Source: Sphaerolaimus hirsutus (taxonomy: Eukaryota > Nematoda > Chromadorea > Monhysterida > Sphaerolaimidae). From it: 64,000 nucleotides of DNA. Both the position numbers and the translations under genes were made by a program. Position 1 is the stretch's first letter, and each line of letters opens with the position of its first letter. The DNA lies in NCBI GenBank assembly GCA_964036195.1, contig OZ038457.1:12675147-12739146 (forward strand), given 5' to 3'. Of the stretch, positions 14,401 through 26,400 are shown piece after piece. The notes under the pieces were generated by a model. The model made no database searches. It was given only the letters and a program-made list of their open reading frames with translations, and was not told the origin of the DNA.

Positions 14401-17400
14401 GAAATTGAACCTTGTCCACAACCATCGATCAAATTCGCACAATATTGTGTCGTGTAAAAACGGCGTGTGTTCTAACTACTGTTTTGAAAACTGCAGCTAT
14501 TGCGAAGAGCAGCGGCGTTATTAGCAGGAACTTCAGTGAACCCAAGAGAATTGTACGTTATCTTTTTTATTACTTACGTTTAATATTTTTATAATTAATG
14601 GCTCACTTGAAGAGTTTCGTTCCATAAGTGCGTAAGCGCCAAAATCACAAAAATCTAGTTAAGCGTGCATTCGACATCCACATATATTTATGTTTGTACA
14701 TTTTAGGAAAAAAATTAGTATTATAGTCCATGTCGTTCCGGAGATACATTGGTACCGATTTTCAGAAAAAGCATGATTTTCACATCGAAAGTGTGTATCT
14801 CCACCATAAAAACGACATTTTCACATCGAAAGTGCGTATATCCATCTCGGGCCACCGGAATTACCACTTCGAAAATGCATATCTCTAAAAAAAAAGTTTC
14901 GTTCCAAAAGTGCGTCCGTGCTCCTGAAGAGGCGGTCAGAACTCCCATACAAAAGTGCGTGGCAAGCTCTGTCGCTCAAACATGGCGCTGTCGGGCCACC
15001 GCTAAACTTTAAAATGCGAATTTGAAAAATTAAAATTGGTGGAGATATGCACTTATGGAACGAAACTTTTCACTTCTATTTTCAGTCTGTTGAAATTCCC
15101 GCAACGTCAGAACCCGAAATGGAATCTCAGAATTGCGAGACTAAGGTCAATCTAAGAAATTGCGACCTGGTGCTGATAGAAATACCAAAAGACAGGAGTA
15201 CACTGGGCCTCCTGATCAAAGTTTGTTCTTTTCTACACTACTAGGCTTACGATTACTTGCTACTTTGTACAGACGGAACGCTATACAATGAATGCTACCA
15301 TATTTTGATGAATAATGTTAGGTGAAATTTTTTCACCCAAATTGGGAGCAATGTTATCACGATGATAAATTTTTTATGTCTGTTGGTTTATTCAGATAGG
15401 ATACGGTAGACTTCACTATAAGGGGTACCGTCAGTAGACTATATCTAACCCCACGTTCAGACAACGGTGGCGCTGTACATCCGCGCGGACAAAACGTCAG
15501 TGGAAGTGCAGAGTGCGCAGGTATTCGCGGCCAGTCTGCGCGCCAGCGTGTCGCACAAGCGCACTTCGCCCGACATGCACATTGGCTCGCAGGTGCGTCG
15601 CGCGTGCATAGACTAGGGGACAAGGGCGTAGCCAGGGGGGGGGCGGGGGGGGCGGCCGCCCCCCCCTTCCCGGGTCGGACACAAAAATATGCCAGAAATG
15701 ACACTTCCGTAAAGCGATTTTGTTGGTAGATCGGAAAAATTTTGCGCGCAAGCGCGCATTTCGTCGCCCTACAGTATATTTCATTGATACCCATAGTTTG
15801 GGACAAAAAAGCACCCAAAATCTGTCCCGGTCGCAGTCTATGTATGTAAAATACATACATGTACAGCGGTATTTGGCGCCATTGCCAACGCCATGGAACG
15901 CTCTATAAGTATGTAAATAAACATACAAAAACAGCAAAAAACAACAACATTGAGTGTATTTAAACACCTTCCCAGACAAGTTCACCACCCATTTTTTTAT
16001 TTCACTTCGAATGCAATATCTCCGTTCATGAGGGTGTTATAAAGCTGAAACTTTGTATATATAAAGTTGTAACACCCCTCTACTCTCCAACAATCGGGGA
16101 TGTGCGGCGACTCACTACAGGGTGGGTCGCCGCACCTCCCCGATTGTTGGAGAGTAGAGGGGTCTTACAACTTTATATATACAAAGTTTCAGCTTTATAA
16201 CACCCTCATGGACAGAGATATTGCATTCGAAGTGAAATAAAAAAATGGGTGGTGAACTTGTCCGGGAAGGTGTTTATAACGATTTGCGGCCACATGGAGC
16301 GAATCTGATGATAATACCTCATGTCTGGTGAAAAATACGCGCGTGCGCGCAAAAATTTTTACGCTGACGTCGAAAAAGTCGCATTTTCAGGTCACTTTCT
16401 GGTTTCACCCCGGGAAGGGCGGGGGGCTGCAGCCCCCCCCGCCCCCTGGATACGGCCCTGAACTGTGCCGATGCTCATGTAAACCCGGTGCTCATCTAGG
16501 CCCATGTAGGTGCTGTACTATGTACGGTATGCCCGGTAAATGCATTTCCGCACCTCACACTCTGTTATTGTGATGTACGTTTAAATAGTGTAAATACCGC
16601 TGCAAATAACTAAACTCTATGCTCATTATCATACATTTAGGCATATATAATTTCTTTTATATTTAACATTGGCGCTAATGCCAATGCCAATAACGCCATT
16701 GTGTGGCGCCTACAAATGCCCATCCATATAGAATCCGCCCCCCTCCCCCTTAACAATTCCGGCTGTGTCCCTGAGCACGGGGTAGTGCTACATGAGCAGC
16801 GGGTTTACATGAGCACGGGGTTTAGGCCGTGTCAACCGCGGATAGGTTCTCAAGTTGACTTCTATTAACCCCAGGCTGTCCTACTGCGATTATCTCGTGC
16901 TGAGGGCAGTGTTGGCTCGATTCAAAGGCCAGTGGGACGATGCTAATTCTAGTCAAATGTTGGTTTTCTGCCCTTTGGCGTGTGTATAATTTTTTACAAA
17001 TGTTATTTTTACGTTTATTTTTCAGTGTGGCGAGCAGTCTAGATTCTAACAAAGCGAACACCGTGCTCAATCTAGTTACGGTTCGTTCCCTTGATGAAAT
17101 CATACGCAATAATGTATTTATTATGATCTCACTGATTGTGCGTTACCACTTTATCAGGCTTCATCCGACTCGCTGTGCGTTTGGCTGTTGGACGATTTCG
17201 AGGACACCAGGTTCCCCCTGCTCAGATTCGGCATAGACGGCAAGATCTCTTCATTTTTGTTTGATTTTATCGATAGCATGATATGTGATTTTGTCCGTGT
17301 AGATATGCGACTGGTCCATTGTGTGAGCGTCGTGCCGGCGCAGGGACATTGTCTCAATGCGACTATCTTTGTTGACTTCTTCAACCAGGTGGGTTTGTTG

Positions 17401-20400
17401 ATGCTGAGTCTGCACCGCTCGGCATCTAAACCTGCATGGCATCTGGACCCGCGTGGCATGGATTTCTGCCTGCATGGCATCGACCCGCGTGGCATCTATT
17501 GTCCCATAGATGCCAAGCGGGCTACATGCCTGCACATGCCATGCGGTCTCCATGCCGTGTGGGTGTAGATGCCAAGCGGGCTGAACCCCCCCCCCACACA
17601 GCCATGAGACGGCCTCATGGCGGGCTGTTGGGCGCCTGTGCATGCATGGTGTCCCAAAATGAATTCTGACAAAAAATGTTGTTTTTTCAAAAATTCATGC
17701 TGAACCTTTACCTGCACAGCTGAAATATTACTCGCTGAACCTCGCTGTTTATCCAGTCCAGTGTATCATGTGCACAAGAAATATGAATTCAAAATGTGTA
17801 AAAGTTTCAATGTTTTTCCCAATTATTGTTTTCATATGTCAAGTGTCTCTGAATTTTTTTATTTAAATGCAAATATGAGTACTGTTTGAAATGGGGAAGA
17901 AGGGTAGATAAATACATGCATGCCCATGCAAATTCATACATACAATTCTTTAGTAACCCTTTAAGAGTGGCTACTAGAATAAATTTTTATCAAGCCATTT
18001 TTTTGTGGAAATTGCATTTTGGGACACCATGCATGTAAAAAGCCTCAAATTGATCTGGGTAGTGTGGTGCGATATGCATTGAATATTGTGTACATGGTGG
18101 CTTAGAAATAGATGGTCAAATTAGATATTTTTAACAGATTTTCTGGGATCATATTTAATTTAATTTTCTCAAAATCAGCCAATTTGAAATGTGAAATTGA
18201 AATAAAATATTGATCAATATATTTAGTGTTGTGTTCATCCAAATACTGTGTTTGATTGAAATTTAGCCATATGCACTAAACTAGGAAACTAGGAATCCAC
18301 CAATGTAGGCCACCCTGTAAATGAGTTAAAATTCCATGTGAACACTGCTGGAACTCAATGTTGAAAGCCACTTGAACAGGGTGGCCCAATACACATGGAA
18401 GTTTACAAAGCTGTTTCCAAAAATGATCAATCAATTTGAGTGTTGCCCCTTAACACTAAGGCTTTTTACATGCATGGTGCCCCAAAATGCAATTCCTACA
18501 AAAAATGGCTCGATAAAAATTTATTCTAGTAGCCACTCTTACAGGGTTACTAAAGAATTGTATTTATGAATTTACATGTGCATGCATGTATCTATCCTTC
18601 TTCCCCATTTCAAATGGTACTCATATTTGCATTTAAATAAAAAAATTCAGAGACACTTGACATCTGAAAATAATAATTGGGAAAAACATGGAAATTTTTA
18701 GACATTTTGAATTCATATTTTTTGTGCACATGATACACTGGACATGTAGACCCCCCCTGCCCGCTTGGCATCTGGCCCTGCCCGCGCGTTTGGTATCTAT
18801 GCCGCAGTCCGCTTGGCATCCAGCATTGGATAGATGCCAAGCAGGTCTAGATGCCAAGCAGGCAGAAATCCATGCTATCCGGGTCCTGCCAAGCGGATTA
18901 GATGCCATTTAGGCCTGACCCGTTGATGCTCTTTGCATCCGAAATTTGCGAAGGCAGCGGGCCAGGTGTCTCCTAGATTTTGACCCTCCGGAGGGTTGAA
19001 TAGATATAGCTGAGCGTCCCCCGGGATAGATAGATAGCTGGAAAAATGGGGGGGGGGGTTGCGGGAGTTTTATGTATCAGGGTGTAGAAGGGAGAAAATT
19101 CGATAAAAGAAGGTGTAAAATAGCTCAAAATGAGTATGTTTTACTGAAAGTAAATCTGAACTGAAAATAGGTAAATCGGAACAAGAACTAGTGATTTTGG
19201 TCTAGGAAAATCTATAAGATGGTATGAAAAAATAGTGATTTTGAGCAAAAATTGGGGAGCAATAGTCCCCCAACCCCCGTTGGAGACCCCTGCGGGGGGC
19301 AATAAAGCTGCTGCAAGTTTTTATATTTTTCATCATTCTGATGGGATGCGGTAGATTTCATTACCAAACGGTAGACTTTAGGCATCTACAATGTGTCTGC
19401 AATTGCTTATTTCTCAGTCCGTCTACGCCTGGGAGCCGCTGGTGGAACCTTGGATCGTGGACAGCGCCACCTGGCTGACACAAGGCAACTATGTTAGGCT
19501 AGATCTGAAAGCGGGTGGGTGTCACTTCTCATATTGATTTTATCATCACTTTATTTTAATCATTTTCTAAATGATGCATGAAATTTTCCAGCATTGGGCG
19601 TGCTGGACGTGAACGTGAGCCAGCCGTTTGTGCGTCAGTTCACCGCCGGCCTGGCCAGATTCGCGCAGCTGCGCCATTCGCTGGATATGGAATTCCGGTT
19701 TGTTCCTTGACTCGACCACTTTGAAAACAGACAGAGAGTGTGATCTTTCCGTTTTTAACGATAGATTTTTACTATTCTAATTCGTCACTAAACTTCATTC
19801 ACTGTGTGAATCGCAGATCCCGTCTGTTGCACCCGTCCACTTCAACGAAAGGTATCGGTGAAAAATGCGATCACCTGCCCTACATCCTACATAACAATAC
19901 CGGCCTGGAGGTGACATTCTATACTACTGATTCTGGCGCCAGTGCGCAAAAGCGCCGCTCTGATGCTAAGAAAGCAAAAATGGTAGCGGCCGGCGCCAGT
20001 GTCACGTTTGAATTTGCCGCCACGAGAAGCTTGTTTTTTAAGGTTAGTGTATGTGTAACGTTTTTAAAATAAAACCTTTTTTTAAACATCCCGCATGTGG
20101 TTGCGAGTCAACGTATACAGGTTTATCAGACAAGTTGCAATACTTTGTGATGTCACAAAGCCATAGAATGGCTATGGAGCCATGAATAGCATTATAAGTG
20201 CTGACTTCTGTCGCATCCATTATTCTGTCGACTCGTCACATAAATATACCGCCGTTTGTCAAAAGTTCGTGATATTGGGCATAGATTAGTGCCTAGGTAA
20301 ATAAGGTTATAAGAGAAGGCTAATAGATTGAGAGTGGTGTTTCATACCTAGAATAATTTGGAAGCCTGGTTCGATATTATCTACCGCAAATCCTCGAATA

Positions 20401-23400
20401 AGACCCCCCCTCGAATAACTCCCCCCTCTTGAATAGCTCACCCCTCTGGATGAAAACGATACAATACAAAATACAATAGAATATAAGCCTACAGCAGTGA
20501 CAGCAGATACGTGACGTGTATGCAGTGTATACACATATTTTTGTTATTGTTGGTCAGTTAAATACCTGTATTACACGAGTTTACAGACTGCATCCATACA
20601 TGAATAACGTCCAAGTTTTCTGCGGAAGAGATAACTCTCCCCTCGAATAACTCCCCCCTTCAATAACTCCCAATACTTACCTATCTGTAATTGTCCTTGT
20701 AATTTAAATGCCAAGTGAGCAACATTTCCTCGCAATACAAGTAAACTACGCTTACAGTCGGCCGCCTCCCACCACCTGGAAAGCGACGCGCTAACAGCCA
20801 GTCGAAACCAACTTGTGGTCACTGCGGACGGATTCCACGAGTGCCAGCCGCTGTGCGTCGACAGGGCCGGCACCTATTTCCGACTCGCCGCGCCCAGGGA
20901 CGATTGCGGCAAAGTTCGCGCCGACGCGTTGGTATGTGTCGCTGGCGACAGTTTTTTGCATTCGATTTTTAGATTGTTTTCTATTTCGTGCTACCTCGTT
21001 CAGAGACCGGGAAATATGTATGCACGCATTGTGGCTGTAGTCAACACCGATCAAGATGGCCGCAAAGTGGTCACTGTCAGGTGAGCTTTGTTGTGTATCG
21101 CTAACGATGGCAACCCCCCGGAAAAATGTGTTGTCTTTGTTGTGAAACGACTTCTAATTTTCCATTTTTTCCTGAAATAAATTACTATTTTAGTTATCGA
21201 ATTTATTTTTTTAATTTTCTTAAATATCGATTTTAAAGGGTTTTTTCCACGGCGTGATCAAAAATTCGAAAAGTCCAAAAAAAGATCGAAAACTGTTTGG
21301 AATTTTCGGAATTTCCTTTGCCATTGTTATCTATTCCATAGCCCGTTATCTGCGCGCAAACTTGTCACATTGCCTTTGACAGGTCGGCCTTGTTGCTAGT
21401 CAACGCTCTCTCTGATTGGCTGGAGGTGCGGTTGGAAAACAGCACCACGCACGTTGGAGGTGAACTGTTTTGTTGTCGCATGCTTTCACAAGCGTGTGTG
21501 TATTTCACGGGCGTAACGTTGCAGACACCGTGGATGTGCTGCTGGCGCCCGGCGAGTGTCAGCCCGCACCGCTCGCGCACGCCGTTGCTAGACTCACTGC
21601 TAGACCGAGGTATTTCTTGTCACTTTACTTGACTTTTAACTTGCCACTTATCATTTTACTTGACTCTTTACTTGTCAACTTGCGGAACAGGCCCCAGGTC
21701 GTTTTTTGACTTATTGACTGCGATGATTTCCCGACGGAGAAATTCCCCTTCTCATAACTGCCGGCATTCACATTTTGCAAATCAGTATTTAGGTATCCAT
21801 ATCTAAAATATATGAAATAAAACAAAATATAAAATACATATTTAACATAAATATTCATCCGCACAGGCCCGACAAGCGTTCGGCGGTGAGCCCGACCAGT
21901 AGCAGCGGCGCGGACGCGTGCGCCTTCGGCACCGTCGGCCATTGCAATTCGGTGCCCTACCAGTGCGTCCGTTCGGCTGGCCAGCGGGTTGACTTCCTGC
22001 GTAACTGTTATGATGTCATGCAGCCCAGGGATAGACCCGTTTACAGGTCTGTGTCATTTTTTAGACGACTCCCTTCACATTCAGCAACAAACTTCTCTGT
22101 CGCTTGTGTAGGTTGTGCGTGTGCGTGCAGCGGGAGCACTACCCCATGTGCCCGCCGCACGTGGCAGACCAGTACACGCTACCCGGCCATACGATAACTT
22201 TTGCTGCCAGACTGGTCCTGTGTAATTTGACGCCAGAGTCGCTGCAGGTGCGTGCCATTATACACAAGGTAGCGTGAGGCTGTGAAGCGATGCTGTAACT
22301 ACCGGTAGTGCTGTAACTGTATTATCTAGTGAACGGCACAATTGACGATCATCTGTGTCGCACAGATACCGTATATCCTCGAATAAGTCCCCCTCAAAAA
22401 CTCCACCCTCGAATAGCTGCCCCTGTTAGCTGAGTGAGGACCCCCCCCCCTCTGGAATAACTTCCCCCAGCTTTGACACTAGTTAGAATGGCGGTGCACT
22501 TGTACGCACAAATGCCTGGTACGCACAAACGCCAGGTACGCACAAAATTGTGCCCGCCACGTATATCTGCCCGATACGAAATAACATTACATTACATTTT
22601 GAGCGTGTTTTTCACTTCACACTTGTTAGTGAAGTGAAAAAAAGTTGTGTAATGACATTACTTAACTTTTTGTCACTTCACATATATTTGAACATCACTT
22701 GAAAAAGTGCCAAGTGAAAAAATGGTGGATAATGGCCATTTTTGACCGTTTTTTTCACTTGACACTTTTTCAAGTGATTTTCATATATCAGTGAAGTGAA
22801 AAAAGCTGTGCAATAACATTAGTGACCATCTGTCCGGTACGCAAAGATCCTCAGTCATGTAAGTACCGGGCAGATGTGCGTGGCGGGCACAATTTTGTGC
22901 GTACCGGGCGTTTGTGCGTACCAGGCATTTGTGCGTAGGAGGCCTGGCCCGTTTGAATTATGTTTTGTGTGTGTTTTCTGTAAAATTTAAGTAAATATTC
23001 TACACTTGGTGCTCAATAGTGTTGATTTTATTCCTTCAAATATACAATCTGTAATTCAACTTATGATGTATTATACCTATACAACCCCGTTTACGCACTA
23101 AATTGAACACATATTTTACGCTAAATTCTGATGGAAAAATAACTCCCCCTCAAATAAGTAACCCCTCAAAGCATTCTGACAAAAAAGTAACTCCCCCAGG
23201 GACTTATGTGATGAGGATCTACGGATATACAAGCTAATGTCCTCTGCTGTGATACAGGTGACTCTGTACGGGCGGCAAATGGCAGTTCCGGCAGGCACGT
23301 GGCGCCAGTGTGATTGGGTCTGTCCAGGTTTTGGCGAATTTTTTGTTGTTTATCCGTCCGTTGCACAAACGGCTGCACTCAGGCGGACACGTCCGACGGC

Positions 23401-26400
23401 GTGTCGATGCAAGTGTCGACCGAGTCGCTGCACACGGTGCGCCCGCTGCACGTGAAGCCGCCCAAGCTGTTCGCCCTGCTGCACCAAGGCGCCGCGGTCA
23501 ACGACCGCAGCCAGCAGAATGAGCTGGCTGACTGGGAGGGCACCCAGCTGCCGCTCACCATGGTCGACGCGTACAAAAGGCAATTGAAAGCGATCGCTCT
23601 AGTGCATTATTTGAAAGGTGGCACTGTGAAGGTGCGTTTTTTCATTGTGGCCGATAATTGACGAGTGAACAAGTAGCGACGTTTATCCACTCTGCAAAGG
23701 TGAGCATCTGCGCCCCGTATTGGATTGTAAATCAGACTGGTTTGCCCATCGTTGTGAAGCAGGAAGCTGCCGCCGACCTCGCCGCTGGTCAGTTTTTCAA
23801 TACTTGGGGAGTTTCATTCTAAAAATGCATATATCCAAGTTTTTCGATTTTTCAAAATCGCATTTTAAAGTTTGACGCTGGCCCGACGACGCTATGTTTG
23901 GGGGACAACGCTTGCCCCGCACTTTTCGGATAGATCCGACATTTCTCTACAATTTTTGTAATAGCAAATTTTGTTGGCCGGGAAATATTTAGGGAGTTAT
24001 GTGAGATTTTGTAAGTCACCCAAAATTGGGAACAAATCTGAACATTTGAAATTAAATGGTTAATAACTTCTCAACGGTGCATCGTAGGATAAAACGAATT
24101 ACATCACTGCAAAGCCCGTGTCTAAAAGTACCTCTACGTAAATTTTCAGATCAATATATGCACGCATATTTGATTTATAGTGCAAAATATATTTGGAAAT
24201 TCACGTATGCATTTTTGGAAATGAAACTTTTTTTTTGTATGGGAATTCCGGCCAGCTCTTCGCGGCCGCGCCGAAGCACGCGTGCATTTTTGGAAATGAA
24301 ACTATTTTTTGGATGTGTGCACTTATGAAATGGAACTCCGGTGGTCCGAGATGGATATGTGCACTTACGAAATGAAAGTCCTGTTTTTTATAGGGGATCT
24401 GAGATGGATATGTGCACTTTCGATGTGAAAATTGTGATTTTTCTGAAAAACGGTACCACTGTATCTGGGAAACGAAATGGACTATAACGCTGATTTTTTT
24501 TCTAAAATGTGAAAAACTATACGTGGAGGTCAAATCCACGCTTAACTCGATTTTTCTGGATTTGGCGCTTGTGAACTTTTAGAATGGTACTCCCCACTTA
24601 TACTCGACGGACCGCAAAGTATTCGCTGAAAATTACTTTAATATGTATACAAAAAGAAAAATATTTTTAAAAAAGTCTTTTTTTGAACAATTTTTTATTA
24701 TTAATGATGACGTCATGATGCAGTGTTTCCTTCAGAAAAATACATGCATCCTGTACCTGTACGCCGAGTATATAACAAATATAAAAATAGCGACCTTCTT
24801 GCACTAAATAGTGAACGTAACGCAGGCCAATTTAGCGAGCACGAGCAGGCGCGTTCCAAGGTGCCGCTGATGTTTTCGTTCGCCGAGGACGACTGCCCTA
24901 AACAGTGCGCCCTGCGGCTCGGGCTCAAAGGGCACGATGCCCGACGCTTGAGTGGTGTTTCCCACCCAGTCTGGTGCACAAAGTTCCCCCTGCAACAGGG
25001 GGTCATCAGTAGACGATTGAAGCTGATTTATGAGAACAGTAACAGCGCGGACGTGTTTGTTTTTCTGTTTGACGTTTTATGTGTTTCAAGTTTCAGAAGT
25101 TATTTTGATGAGTGGTTTATCTCGCCCCACTTTTGCAGCGTTTACGATGTCGGCGTGGAAGTTCGGGCTGGCGCCGGCGTACACAAGCACACTACCAGTG
25201 TCGTACTCAGCGCAAAATACCAACTTCTCAACACGACGAATGAGCACTTCCTGGTCGCACAAAATCATCAAGTTACGCAGGTTAATTGCCAGTATAGCCT
25301 CAGACAAGCGCATTTTAGAGGGAAAGGGCCCATACACCAGTTGACATCAAAATTTGTGTCAACTAAAATTGACTAAATATTGGTTAATAATGTGATTTCG
25401 ACGGCTGGCCATTTCAACTTTCGAATATGATACAGACTAGTTAATTTTATACCGTGGCATCTGTTATACTCGACAGACACGATACTCTACAAACAGATAG
25501 GAGTTACGTACCTTTTTTTTATCAAAGTCGAAAATCTATGTCAAACTGAAAACGTTAAGGACCGATTTTTCACAAAAGAATTAAGAAAATAATAGATTTG
25601 TCTGTATGCCGGTTGACGGTACTATTTTCAAGTGAATATGTCGCGTTTCCGGAGCCAGAAATATTGCTATTTATCTTCAGCGGAACTTATGCAGGCTATT
25701 TCACCAATTGCGGCGAAACGTTTCGAATGTGGCCTTTAGATTCAGGAAATATTTCGTTCTAGTGCGGCTGAATTTTCCATGACACACGCTTATTTTCTTT
25801 TTTGTATTTCACACAGGAACGAGTTGGACAGCGGCTGAAATTTATGACGTATTACACCTAGGGTTGGAAAAAAAACGTTTTTGTTTTAACTCGATGTTTT
25901 AAAAAAAAAACGTTTTTTTTTAAAAGCTCCCAGATATGACCTTGTGTCAACATATATAGGTATATCAGACAGTGGCAATATTCTGTGATGTTATATATGA
26001 CCATATAATGGCTGTGGAGCCATGGGATAGCATTATAAGTGGTGATTTGTGTCAAAAATATCCATTTTTTGTCGACATATCGTTCGTATATCGCCTTATA
26101 GTCAAATGTTCGTGACTTCAGGTAAAGTTTGGCATGGAATAGTGATCAAACAAGGTTACAAAAGGAGGTTGTTACTTTGGGAGTGAAGTTACACACTGTG
26201 GAGGTACATGGAAGCACATTACCTCAATATTATATAGTACAGCAACATATGGCGGCTTATTAACCCATGGTAGCACATAGAAATGGATACTTTGATACTA
26301 AAAATGCCACAAAACCAATGAAAACAACCACCAATGTGTGTGAAATTGTGCGCTTGCGCGCAAAAATTTTGAAAAATACCTAGTGCTTAGTACTAAAAAT

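Noticed and set aside
16679-16742. Short GGCGCC-like tract (TTGGCGCTAATGCC...) as a hAT-like element
   Set aside because: No terminal repeats or target duplication could be found.
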